Part shown: piece after piece, positions 27,828 through 35,762 of the stretch
How positions within the stretch are numbered: the stretch's first letter is position 1
How the letters are laid out: the number at the start of each line of letters is the position of its first letter
NCBI RefSeq assembly: GCF_036346855.1
Contig: NZ_CP107841.1
Coordinates: 3,600,001-3,664,000, forward strand
Direction of reading: 5' to 3'
DNA: 64,000 bases
Source of the DNA: Streptomyces europaeiscabiei
Lineage (GTDB): Bacteria; Actinomycetota; Actinomycetes; Streptomycetales; Streptomycetaceae
Made by a program: the position numbers and the translations under genes
The notes under the pieces: generated by a model
Database searches by the model: none
Told to the model about the DNA's origin: nothing
The model's input: only the letters and a program-made list of their open reading frames with translations

Positions 27828-30104
27828 TCACAGGGGGGTGAAGGTCTTCTCCACCTTCTCGTAGACGGGAAGGGCCCGGTCCTCGATGTCGGGGTGGTAC
27901 CAGGTGGTGAGCTGGTAGGACTTGCCGCCGCTGTCGAACCCCAGGGAGCGGACGTGCCAGGGCAGTTCCTGGGCCGTGACCGTGTACTCCCACACGACGG
28001 CGGGCTCGCCCCGGAACTCGGTCTCCTCCAGCCGGATCCTGCTGTATCCCGGCCCCTCGCTGGTGCTCTGCTCCTTCTTCCGCCACTGCTCCAGGAGGTC
28101 GCCGCGCGCGAGGGAGGCCTTGCCGACGATCTCCTGCCGGGCGTCGGGCGAGGTGTAGTGCACCTCCGCGCCCGCGTGCACCTCCCGTGAGAAGCCCTCC
28201 GGCGGCACCCAGGCGAACACACCGGCCTCCGTGCGGGCGCCGGGTGGCAGGTCGGGCGGGCGGGAGGTGCCGGCGACGGTGGGGGTGGGGGACGGGGTGG
28301 AGGGGGTGGCCGAGGACGACGCCTTGTCGTCCCTGCCGTCGGACGAGCCGTTCATCGCCGGTACGACGACTGCGGCCACGGCGGCGGTCACGGCCACGGC
28401 GGTGGCCGCGACGAGGGCGATGCGGCGCTTGTTCCGCGGGGGTGCCGCGGGTCCCGCGGGAACGGCCGGGGTTTCGGAGGGTTCAGGGGGTTCGGTGCGT
28501 GTGGGGCCTGGGGGTTCCGTGGGCTCGGCGGGCTTCGCGCGCCTCGACGGCACGGGTGGGCCCAGGAGTTCGCCGGGCGGCATGGCAGTGGGGGTGGGCC
28601 TGGGCCGGGTCGGTGCTTCGCTTCCGTCGGGGGGCGGCGGCGCGCCTTCCGAGGGGAGTTCGGGGGTGCTTGCGGGCGGGGCTTCGGAGGAGGCGTCGGC
28701 GGTCTCGGGGGGAGGGCCCAGGTAGGGGTTGCCGGGGACCGCCGGGCGCTGTGAGACGAAGGGGGGTGGGAGGGGGGTGCGGTTGCGGACGGGGGTGGTG
28801 GGTCGGTCGGGGGTGGTTGGTCGGTCGGGGTGGGGGGTGGGGGGTTCGGTGCGGGGTGGTGGGTTCGGTGACGGTGCGGGGTGGGGGGCCGGTGTGGGGG
28901 TGGGGGGCTGTTGCGGCTGGGGGTGCGGTGCGGGCTCGGGGGGCGATACGGGCCCGGGGTCGGGCCGGTTCCGTACCGTCGGCGTCGGCGTCGGCCGTAC
29001 CGGGGTGGGGCGTCCGGCGGGTGCGGGTGCGGGTTCCTGGTGTGTGGGTTCCGGGGGCGTCGCCTCGGGGTTCTGGGGGGTGCCGGCCCAGGGATCCGCG
29101 GCGCCGATCAGCGGCCGCGGCCTCTCCGCCACCGGTTCCGAACGGCCTGCGACCGGCTCGCCGAACCCGGCCGCGGACTCCGCGATGCCAACCCCCGCCT
29201 CCTCGGCTCCGGCCGACTGCGCCCCGGCCCCGGCCCCCGGCTGCCCCGTCCCGGCGACCGGGCCCGTGGCGATGTCGCGGAGCGCCTCGGTGAGTTCGTG
29301 CAGGCCGGGGCGGGACTCCGGCTGTTTCTTCAGGAGGGCGTCGAGGATGTCGTGGAGGGCGCCTGCGGCCGCGGGGAGTTCCGGTTCCTCGTAGAGGACG
29401 GCGTGGAGGGTGGCAAGGGTGGTGGAGCGGGAGAAGGGGGAGCGGCCGCCGAGAGCGGCGCAGAGGGTGGCGCCGAGGGACCAGAGGTCTGAGGGCGGGC
29501 CCTGGGGGCGGCCGGAGACCCGCTCGGGGGCCATGTAGTCGGGGGAGCCGACGAGCATGCCGGCCATGGTGAGGGCCTCGGTGTTCTGAATGGCGGCGAT
29601 GCCGAAGTCGGTGAGGACGGCCTGGTGGGCGCCCGTGCGCTTGACGAGGACGTTGGCCGGTTTGATGTCGCGGTGCAGAACGCCCTGGGCGTGCACCTGG
29701 CCCAGGGCGTCGACGAGTTCGAGGCCGATGCGGGCCGTGTCGCGTACGCCGAGGGGACCGTCCTCCGCCACAAGCCGTTCCAGGGAACGGCCGTCGACCA
29801 GTTCCATGACGATCCAGAGCCGGTCGCCCGCGTCGACCACGTCATAGACGCGTACGACGTGGGGGTGGTCGATACGGGCCGTGGCCCTGGCCTCCCGCAG
29901 GGTTCGCTCGCGTCGGGTGCGGCTGTCCTCGGGGTCGAGCCCGTCGATACGCATTTCCTTGACGGCGACCTGCCGGTCGAGTATTTCGTCGGTGGCCCGC
30001 CAGACCCGGCCCATTCCACCTTGGCCGATGCTTTCGGCCAGCCGATAACGGCCGGCCACCATAAGACCCGGAACACCACCCCGCGTTATTTCCGGCACCC
30101 CCAT
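27828..30104 (-). CDS. PknB-type transmembrane serine/threonine protein kinase
   Basis: A 758-residue receptor-like kinase. The kinase domain (about residues 18-280) has the glycine loop IGQGGMGRVW, VAVKEM, the catalytic loop LHRDIKPANVLV, TDFGIAA, and MAPERV. A very long Pro/Thr/Glu-rich linker follows, then one membrane helix (about 556-582) and an extracellular domain of about 160 residues that resembles no PASTA repeat. The ATG at 30104 is chosen because GAAGGGGGG lies just ahead; a longer frame to 30266 would start inside the divergent gene's leader. It is divergent from the LPQTG-protein gene, with 160 bases between them. Confidence 0.9.
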   Translation of the reverse strand: MGVPEITRGGVPGLMVAGRYRLAESIGQGGMGRVWRATDEILDRQVAVKEMRIDGLDPEDSRTRRERTLREARATARIDHPHVVRVYDVVDAGDRLWIVMELVDGRSLERLVAEDGPLGVRDTARIGLELVDALGQVHAQGVLHRDIKPANVLVKRTGAHQAVLTDFGIAAIQNTEALTMAGMLVGSPDYMAPERVSGRPQGPPSDLWSLGATLCAALGGRSPFSRSTTLATLHAVLYEEPELPAAAGALHDILDALLKKQPESRPGLHELTEALRDIATGPVAGTGQPGAGAGAQSAGAEEAGVGIAESAAGFGEPVAGRSEPVAERPRPLIGAADPWAGTPQNPEATPPEPTHQEPAPAPAGRPTPVRPTPTPTVRNRPDPGPVSPPEPAPHPQPQQPPTPTPAPHPAPSPNPPPRTEPPTPHPDRPTTPDRPTTPVRNRTPLPPPFVSQRPAVPGNPYLGPPPETADASSEAPPASTPELPSEGAPPPPDGSEAPTRPRPTPTAMPPGELLGPPVPSRRAKPAEPTEPPGPTRTEPPEPSETPAVPAGPAAPPRNKRRIALVAATAVAVTAAVAAVVVPAMNGSSDGRDDKASSSATPSTPSPTPTVAGTSRPPDLPPGARTEAGVFAWVPPEGFSREVHAGAEVHYTSPDARQEIVGKASLARGDLLEQWRKKEQSTSEGPGYSRIRLEETEFRGEPAVVWEYTVTAQELPWHVRSLGFDSGGKSYQLTTWYHPDIEDRALPVYEKVEKTFTPL

Positions 30105-30264
30105 GCCCCCCTTCAACAACCGACCGCACATGTCACAGAAGAACCAAAAAGTCGCGCATTGGTCACACTTCGTGCCGCACCAGCATAGTGGTGGGAAATC
30201 TTGTGGTACCTCTTCATAGGCCGTGAATTCAGGCACGGCCAGGGGGACGCAAGGGGGATGGAAC

Positions 30265-31029
30265 ATGAGTTCTCATCGTAAGGCCGCCATCGCCGGATCG
30301 CTGCTCACCGTGTCGTTCGCATCGGTGATGATCCTCGGCTTCACGGCGTCGGCGGACGACGAGGGGGGATTGAGCGGTCATGGCGGAAAGGCCGTGGACA
30401 CGGCACCTGCGGGAGTAAAGCTCTCGACGCTGCTGTCCAAGGAGATCAAAGTCGACAACAAGTCCGAGGAAACGAATATCACCGGCGTCGTGAAGAACGA
30501 GGGCAGCAAGGCGAGCGGGGCAATCCGATTGCTTGTGGTCGGTTTTGACGGCATGACGGTCAAGAACGTCGAAGGCTGTTCGGCAATCCCGGAGGGGGAT
30601 CTTCCCGACGGCGCGAACAGTGGCTTCGCATGCGCGATCGACGATCTGGCGGCCGGAAAGTCGAAGACCTATGCGATCGACGCCACGTACGACCTGAGCA
30701 AGCAGGGCAGGATCTGTCTTCCGGTCCAGAACTCCGACGGTTCGAAGACGTTCTGGCAGCAGGGCCCGGTCCCCTTCGGCACGACCAACCAGTCACCCAA
30801 CGAACCCGCCACCCCGCTGCTCCTCGGCACCGACAACAGCCCGGTCACCCCCGGCGGCGGTGACGGTGACGGCGGTGGAGGCGGAGGGAAGGACGACACG
30901 CCGGACGAGCTTCCCCAGACCGGTCCGGCCGACCGTGTCCTGCCGCTCGGCATGGCCGGTGCGGCGCTCATCTCGGCCGGTGCGGCGGGCCTGTGGTGGA
31001 ACCACCGGCGGGCCCGTCAGGAGTCCTGA
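30265..31029 (+). CDS. Secreted surface protein with C-terminal LPQTG sorting signal
   Basis: A 254-residue protein. The signal peptide is HRKAAIAGSLLTVSFASVMI... ending near ASA. The mature part is a small beta-rich domain with three cysteines (EGCSAI, GFACAI, RICLPV), then a Gly/Asp-rich spacer, LPQTG, a hydrophobic stretch (VLPLGMAGAALISAGAAGLWW) and a basic end NHRRARQES. This is a complete sortase sorting signal, so it is probably attached to peptidoglycan. No sortase gene is in the window. The ATG at 30265 is preceded by AAGGGGGA. The function of the domain is unknown. Confidence 0.85.
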   Translation: MSSHRKAAIAGSLLTVSFASVMILGFTASADDEGGLSGHGGKAVDTAPAGVKLSTLLSKEIKVDNKSEETNITGVVKNEGSKASGAIRLLVVGFDGMTVKNVEGCSAIPEGDLPDGANSGFACAIDDLAAGKSKTYAIDATYDLSKQGRICLPVQNSDGSKTFWQQGPVPFGTTNQSPNEPATPLLLGTDNSPVTPGGGDGDGGGGGGKDDTPDELPQTGPADRVLPLGMAGAALISAGAAGLWWNHRRARQES

Positions 31030-31068
31030 CCCACCGAACAGGGAAAGGCTGACGGAACCTGTCAGGTC

Positions 31069-31179
31069 ATGCGGGCACGGTCCCCTCCGCTGTACGACGC
31101 CGGAACGCGCGAGAGGCTCGCCGTGGTGCGGTCGCAGTACGACCCGGCGAACCTCTTCGCAAGGGGCGCTGATTCCTGA
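31069..31179 (+). pseudogene. Relic of a BBE-type FAD-linked oxidase C-terminus
   Basis: The frame from 31069 reads ...LYDAGTRERLAVVRSQYDP followed by ANLF and a stop. The VRSQYDPANLF pattern is the hallmark end of berberine-bridge/VAO-family oxidoreductases (RLxxVKxxYDPxNLF). Nothing upstream encodes the rest of such an enzyme: the LPQTG gene ends 40 bases before. It is therefore a remnant left after deletion of a larger gene, not a functional protein. Confidence 0.6.
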
Positions 31180-31212
31180 GCGGCGCCCGGTCGGCGGGGC
31201 TGAGCCGCCGCG

Positions 31213-31794
31213 TCAGTTCTTCAGCAGCTTCCAGGCCGTCGGCAGCAGCCCCATGGCCAGGGCGACCTTGATGGCGTCGCCGATCAGGAAGGGGGTGAGG
31301 CCGACCGCGACGGCGGCGGAGAGACTGATGCCGGCGGTGGCGGCGAGGTAAGGGACGCCGACGGCGTAGATGATCGCCTCGCCGACGAGCATCGTGCCGG
31401 CCATGCGCAGCGTGGAGCGGTCGCCGCCGCGGCGGGCGAGGGCGCCCACTGCGGCGACGGCGAGGATCATGCCGAGGATGTAGCCGAAGGAGACGCCGAT
31501 GCCGGAGGTGCCGTTGGCGAACCACGGCACGCCGGCCAGGCCGGCCAGCGCGTACAGGGCGAGCGCGGCGACGCCGCGGCCCGCGCCGAGGGTGGTGCCG
31601 ACGAGCAGGGCGGCGAAGGTCTGGCCGGTGACCGGGACCGGGGAGCCCGGCACGGGCACGGCGATCTGGGCGGCGAGCCCGGTGAGCGCGGCGCCGCCGA
31701 CCACGAGCGCGATGTCGCGGGCGCGGACGCCGGAGACGGGCAGGAGGTCGGCGAGGACCTCGCCGGGGCGGGCTGACGTGGTGGCGGTGCTCAT
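31213..31794 (-). CDS. bioY: Biotin transporter substrate-binding component BioY
   Basis: A 194-residue membrane protein with six hydrophobic helices. It carries the BioY pattern VPVPGSPVPVTGQTFAALLVG, then ALYALAGLAGVPWFA and GYILGMILA. BioY is the S-component of an ECF-type biotin importer and binds the vitamin; no energy-coupling ATPase or T-component gene is nearby, so it either works alone or shares a module encoded elsewhere. The ATG at 31794 with GGAGTGA upstream is preferred over the longer frame from 31860. Confidence 0.92.
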   Translation of the reverse strand: MSTATTSARPGEVLADLLPVSGVRARDIALVVGGAALTGLAAQIAVPVPGSPVPVTGQTFAALLVGTTLGAGRGVAALALYALAGLAGVPWFANGTSGIGVSFGYILGMILAVAAVGALARRGGDRSTLRMAGTMLVGEAIIYAVGVPYLAATAGISLSAAVAVGLTPFLIGDAIKVALAMGLLPTAWKLLKN

Positions 31795-32101
31795 GTTCGG
31801 GCTCACTCCGGCGGGTGAAGTCGGCGGGGACCCGGTGACGCTATCCCAGGCCTCTCGCACCGGACACCATCAGCGCTCGACAAAAGGGGGAACGACGGCT
31901 TGGTTGACTTCGCACAAAGGATGCGGGTTACACCCGGTACGGCGTGACGCCGGTCACTGAGGTGGGGCGGCTTTGGTCTTGCGGGGGCGCCTCGCTGGAT
32001 CTGTAGGGTTTTGCCAATCGCGTCGGCGGCGTGGACAGGCGCTGTCTCGCCCGTCGGTCGCCGTCTGGGCAGCGGTGGGTCGTTTTGCTAGCTTCGAGCG
32101 C
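31795..32101. other. bioY / leader-peptide divergent intergenic region
   Basis: 307 bases that must hold the bioY promoter (minus) and the promoter for the ROK transcription unit (plus). TAGCTT at 32089-32094 ends seven bases before the leader-peptide ATG and would fit a -10 for a leaderless mRNA. I see no biotin-type operator or riboswitch structure that I can defend. Confidence 0.45.
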
Positions 32102-32188
32102 ATGGTTGCTCAGGCCCGGTACTTCTCGTCGCGTCGCTACGTCGATCTGCGACGCGTCGGCACGGCCACCTGTCGCCGTCCCGGGTGA
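32102..32188 (+). CDS. Putative 28-residue leader peptide before the ROK gene
   Basis: The peptide is basic at its N-terminus and contains RRYVDLRRVGTATCRR. This matches my memory of small 'putative leader peptides' in Streptomyces with an H/YVDLxRVxxAxC core, which are found upstream of sulfur-assimilation genes. A TAGCTT -10-like element seven bases before the ATG suggests a leaderless transcript. It ends 68 bases before the ROK start codon. The single Cys near the end may be the sensing codon. The match is by form, not by a database search. Confidence 0.55.
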   Translation: MVAQARYFSSRRYVDLRRVGTATCRRPG

Positions 32189-32256
32189 GGCGGCTCCGGC
32201 ACGCACCGCCCTTTCGAGACGGCGCAGTGTCGGACCCGTTCCCGAGGATGATCGCC

Positions 32257-33534
32257 ATGCCCCACGCCGCGGCAGCACCCGCCCTTTACGCTCCCGCCTC
32301 CCCTTCCTCTCGCACCTCCCGTTCCTCTCCCACCCCTGCCTTCTCCCCCGTACCGCGTGTCGCCGACAGTGACCGGCGGCGGACCAGCGCCAGCGTGGTG
32401 CTGCGGTCCGTGCTGGAGCACGGGCCGGTGGCGCGCAGCATCATCGCCCGGGTGACCGGGCTGTCACCGGCCTCGGTGACCGACTACTGCGCCCGGTTCG
32501 CGGGGCTCGGGCTCATCCGTGAGGCCGAACCGCCCCGGCGGGCCAAGGGTGCCGGGCGCCCGCACGTACCCCTCGACCTGGACGACTCGCGGTTCGTGGT
32601 GGGCGGGGTGCATGTGGCCGTGCCGTACACGACGGTCGCGCTGCTCGATCTGCGTGGACGGGTCGTCGTGGAGCGGCGGTTGAAGCACGGCTCCACCGAC
32701 CCCGCCCCGGTCCTGGCGCGGGCCGCCGACGAACTCCGGGCCCTGCTGGACGAGGCGCCGGACTGCCGGGCCCTGGCCGTCGGCTTCGCGGCCGGCGGCT
32801 GGGTGGACCGGGAGACCGGGACCGTCGTCGAGCATCCGCTGCTGGGCTGGCGCGAGGTGCCGGTGCGGGAGATGCTCGGTGCCGGGACCGGGCTGCCGGT
32901 CCATGTGGACGGGCATGCGCGGGCCTTGGTCAACGCCGAGCAGTTGTTCGGGCGGGCGCGCGGCAGCCGGAGTGTGCTGCATCTGTTCGTCGGCAACATG
33001 GTCGACGCGGCGTTCGCGACCAACGACGAGGTGCATCACGGGCCCCGCTCGCAGGCGGGAGCGATCGCCCATCTGCCGTTGCCCGGCGGTACGGAGCCCT
33101 GCGAGTGCGGCCGGACCGGCTGCCTCCAGGCCGAGTTGAGCGAGCGGACACTGTGCCGGCGGGCGCGCGCGGCCGGGGTCATCGACGGGGTGAACCCGAT
33201 ACGGGTGCTGGACGCGGCGGCGGACGGCGACGCCGTGGCCGTGCGACTGCTGGTGGAGCGGGCACGGATGGTGGGGCGGGCGGCGGAGTTGCTGCTCGAC
33301 GTGCTGAACCCGGAGACCGTGGTCGTCACCGAGATCGGGATCATCGGCCGGGCGGACTGCCTCGCCGCGCTGCACGAGGCCGTCGGGCCGGACCGGGCGG
33401 TGGCCGTGGGGCCGACGAGCTTCCCCGACTCCGTGCTGGCCACGGCGGGCGGAGCGGTGGCTCTGGACGTGCTCTACCGGGATCCGCTGGGGGCCGTGGC
33501 GCGTCTCGACCGCGCCTGCGCCGAAGTCGGTTAA
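32257..33534 (+). CDS. ROK-family transcriptional regulator
   Basis: A 425-residue protein. After a Ser/Pro-rich start comes a winged helix (SVVLRSVLEHGPVARSIIARVTGLSPASVTDYCARFAGLGLI, about residues 45-90) and then a ROK sugar-kinase-like fold. The ROK zinc motif appears as CECGRTGCLQ, with Gln where most have Glu. The phosphate-binding DxGxT of true kinases is replaced by GGVHVAVPYTTV, so it is a regulator and not a kinase. The ATG at 32257 has GAGG nine bases upstream. It directly precedes the sulfonate transport genes and is the obvious candidate regulator. Confidence 0.9.
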   Translation: MPHAAAAPALYAPASPSSRTSRSSPTPAFSPVPRVADSDRRRTSASVVLRSVLEHGPVARSIIARVTGLSPASVTDYCARFAGLGLIREAEPPRRAKGAGRPHVPLDLDDSRFVVGGVHVAVPYTTVALLDLRGRVVVERRLKHGSTDPAPVLARAADELRALLDEAPDCRALAVGFAAGGWVDRETGTVVEHPLLGWREVPVREMLGAGTGLPVHVDGHARALVNAEQLFGRARGSRSVLHLFVGNMVDAAFATNDEVHHGPRSQAGAIAHLPLPGGTEPCECGRTGCLQAELSERTLCRRARAAGVIDGVNPIRVLDAAADGDAVAVRLLVERARMVGRAAELLLDVLNPETVVVTEIGIIGRADCLAALHEAVGPDRAVAVGPTSFPDSVLATAGGAVALDVLYRDPLGAVARLDRACAEVG

Positions 33535-33551
33535 TTCAGAAACTCCGAATG

Positions 33552-33581
33552 TTGACAGGCAATACCGAAGACCGGGAACAT
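33552..33581 (+). promoter_or_regulatory. Predicted promoter of the sulfonate operon
   Basis: A perfect TTGACA (33552-33557), an 18-base spacer and GAACAT (33576-33581). The expected start point, about seven bases further, falls on or next to the ATG of the Cys-rich leader at 33589, so the leader would be translated from a leaderless mRNA. The -10 is a poor match to consensus. Confidence 0.5.
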
Positions 33582-33588
33582 CGTATTC

Positions 33589-33624
33589 ATGCTGCTCACG
33601 AGTTGTCGCACCCTCTGTTGCTGA
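33589..33624 (+). CDS. Cys-rich 11-residue leader peptide (attenuator candidate)
   Basis: ATG at 33589 to TGA at 33622-33624 encodes MLLTSCRTLCC: three Cys in eleven residues, two of them the final codons. Cysteine codons ending a short frame ahead of sulfur-acquisition genes are the classic layout of amino-acid-sensing attenuation. A perfect 10-bp hairpin begins 12 bases after the stop. There is no good ribosome site, but a promoter seven bases ahead would make it leaderless. It is too short for statistical support on its own; context carries the call. Confidence 0.55.
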   Translation: MLLTSCRTLCC

Positions 33625-33636
33625 CACGTTGACGTA

Positions 33637-33659
33637 CCGGAGTGCCCCCGGCACTCCGG
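33637..33659 (+). terminator. Hairpin in the sulfonate-operon leader
   Basis: A perfect 10-bp stem (CCGGAGTGCC / GGCACTCCGG) with a CCC loop, 12 bases after the Cys-rich leader. It could be an attenuator. There is no T-run after it. Confidence 0.5.
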
Positions 33660-33734
33660 CCGACGCGGCACTTCTTCCTGCGTGAGTTCTCCTTCCGCAG
33701 CTTCCTTCCTTTCCGTCCGCTTCTGCGGATCCTT

Positions 33735-33784
33735 CCGTTCGTGATTCCGTTCGTGATTCCCGTGCGCGATTCCCGTGCGCGATT
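33735..33784. repeat. 12/13-bp tandem repeats in the leader of the binding-protein gene
   Basis: Two copies of CCGTTCGTGATT (33735-33758) followed by two copies of CCCGTGCGCGATT (33759-33784). They lie between the leader hairpin and the binding-protein gene and lengthen the untranslated leader to about 200 bases. Confidence 0.85.
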
Positions 33785-33834
33785 GAGTGCGGGATTTCGT
33801 GCACTTCCCACCGTTTCCCCCTGGGGGTCCTCCC

Positions 33835-34899
33835 ATGTCTTCTTCCGCCGCGCCCGGTTTCGACCGGCGACTCTTCCTCACCTCTCTCCTCGGCGTCACG
33901 GCCGCGGCGGCCGGTCTCAGCGGCTGCGCCGACAGCAGCGCGGCGACCGCCCGGACGGCCGCGGACGCGCCGCTGCCCACCAAGGTTCCCTCGGGTACGA
34001 GCCTGAAGATCGCCTCCTTCCAGAACCAGCAGCAACTGCAGTTCGAGCTCGCGAAACTCGGCGAGCTGCCTTTCAAGGTGAGCAGTTGGGCGAACATCGG
34101 CGCCGGGCCCGATGTCATCAACGCCTTCCGGGCGGGGTCGCTGGACGTCGCCAACAACGCGGGAATTCCGCCGATCCAGGCGCATTACCAGGGATACGAC
34201 GCGAAGATCGTCGCGATCAACGTCACCCGGAAACCGAACTATCTCTTCGCCACCAAGCCCGCCAGCGGCATCTCCTCGGTCGAGGATTTCCGGGGCAAGA
34301 GGCTCGCCTTCTCCCAGGGGCAGGCGCAGGGCGTCGTACTGCTGCGGGCGTTGAAGGAGGCGGGGCTCGCGTACGACGACGCGGAACTCGTCCCGCTCAC
34401 CAGCAACCAGTTCCTGACGGCCCTGCAGTCGGGCCAGGTGGACGTCGCGCCGCTCGCCAACCAGCAGGCGCCCGCCTATCTGCAGCAGTACAAGGCCAAG
34501 GGCGCCCGCACGATCCCCACCGACGTGGTGGACCTGCTCAACCTGCTGTGGGCGCCGGCCTCCGTGCTGGGCGACTCCTCGAAGGTGGCCGCCGTCGCCG
34601 CGTACATCCCGTACTGGGCGAAGGGCGCGGTCTGGCAGTACGAGAACCCGGACATCTGGAACGAGGAGTTCTACGTGAAGACCCAGAACCTGAACCTCGC
34701 GCAGGCGGAGTCGATCAGCGAACTCGCCAACAAGCCGCTCTTCCCGCCCAGTTGGGACGAGGCGATCAAGTGGGAGCAGGAGACCGCGGATCTGCTGGCG
34801 GAGGGTGGCTTCGTGAAGAAGTTCGACGTCGGCACGCTCTTCGACCGGCGGTTCGAGGGGATCGCGGCGAAGGCCGTGGCCGCGGAGTACCGGAAGTGA
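33835..34899 (+). CDS. Sulfonate/taurine-type ABC transporter binding lipoprotein
   Basis: A 354-residue protein of the SsuA/TauA/NMT1 group. The N-terminus DRRLFLTSLLGVTAAAAGLSGC combines a twin-arginine-like start with a lipobox (LSGC), so it is a lipid-anchored exported receptor, possibly Tat-exported. Inside are family motifs such as FRAGSLDVANNAGIPP, GISSVEDFRGKRLAFSQGQAQ and LQSGQVDVAPL. It delivers alkylsulfonate-like substrates to the permease. Its stop overlaps the permease GTG. The ATG at 33835 follows GGGGG. Confidence 0.88.
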   Translation: MSSSAAPGFDRRLFLTSLLGVTAAAAGLSGCADSSAATARTAADAPLPTKVPSGTSLKIASFQNQQQLQFELAKLGELPFKVSSWANIGAGPDVINAFRAGSLDVANNAGIPPIQAHYQGYDAKIVAINVTRKPNYLFATKPASGISSVEDFRGKRLAFSQGQAQGVVLLRALKEAGLAYDDAELVPLTSNQFLTALQSGQVDVAPLANQQAPAYLQQYKAKGARTIPTDVVDLLNLLWAPASVLGDSSKVAAVAAYIPYWAKGAVWQYENPDIWNEEFYVKTQNLNLAQAESISELANKPLFPPSWDEAIKWEQETADLLAEGGFVKKFDVGTLFDRRFEGIAAKAVAAEYRK

Positions 34900-35762
34900 G
34901 CGCCGTGACCACCAGTGCCGCCCGGGTCCGCACGACCGCCGTAGGCACGGTCGAGGCCGTGGAGGAGACCTCCCAGGTCCGCAGGCGCCGACGTCTCTCC
35001 CCCGGCAAGCGGCTGCCCGCCTCCCGGCTCGTCGGGCCGGTGCTGTTCCTCGCCCTCTGGGCCGTCGCCTCCGCCGCCGGGCAACTCGACCCGGCGGCGA
35101 TCCCGGCGCCCTGGACGGTGCTGGAGACGGGCGTCCGTCTGTGGACCGGGGGGACGCTGACGACGGACATCACGACCTCGTTGCAGCGGGCCGGATCCGG
35201 GTTCGTGATCGGGCTGACCGCCGGCGTCGCGCTCGCCCTGGCCTCCGGGCTCAGCCGGGTCGGCGAGGCGCTGATCGACGGGACCGTACAGCTCAACCGG
35301 GCGATCCCGACGCTGGGCCTGATCCCGCTGTTCATCCTCTGGCTGGGCATCGGCGAGACCTTCAAGATCGCGATCATCGCCATCGTCGTCTACATCCCCA
35401 TCTACCTCAACACGCATGCCGCGCTGGCCGGGATCGACAGCCGATTCGTCGAACTCGCCGAGGTGCAGGGTCTGTCGAGGCTGCAGTTCGTCCGGCAGAT
35501 CGTCATCCCCGGCGCGCTGCCCGGCTTCTTCGTGGGCCTGCGGCTCGGGGTGACCGGCTCCTGGCTGGGCCTGGTCGTGCTGGAGCAGATCAACGCCACC
35601 AACGGACTCGGCTACATGATGTTCCAGGCCCAGAACTACGGCCAGAGCGACGTCATCCTCGTCGGCCTGGTCGTCTACGGGATCTTCGGCCTGATCTCCG
35701 ACAGCGCGGTCCGTCTCATCGAACGGAGGGTGCTGTCATGGCGACGCACGCTGAGCAGCTGA
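34896..35762 (+). CDS. ABC transporter permease, SsuC/TauC type
   Basis: A 288-residue permease with a basic N-terminal tail (VRRRRRLSPGKRL) and about six helices. The EAA loop that touches the ATPase reads AEVQGLSRLQFVRQIVIPGALPG. The start is GTG at 34896, overlapping the binding-protein stop as GTGA. The 3' end overlaps the ATPase gene by 25 bases. It forms the membrane channel for sulfonate-type substrates together with its neighbours. Confidence 0.9.
   Translation: MSAVTTSAARVRTTAVGTVEAVEETSQVRRRRRLSPGKRLPASRLVGPVLFLALWAVASAAGQLDPAAIPAPWTVLETGVRLWTGGTLTTDITTSLQRAGSGFVIGLTAGVALALASGLSRVGEALIDGTVQLNRAIPTLGLIPLFILWLGIGETFKIAIIAIVVYIPIYLNTHAALAGIDSRFVELAEVQGLSRLQFVRQIVIPGALPGFFVGLRLGVTGSWLGLVVLEQINATNGLGYMMFQAQNYGQSDVILVGLVVYGIFGLISDSAVRLIERRVLSWRRTLSS

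Noticed and set aside
31795..32101. Biotin-responsive operator or riboswitch for bioY
   Set aside because: No palindrome or conserved structure could be identified.
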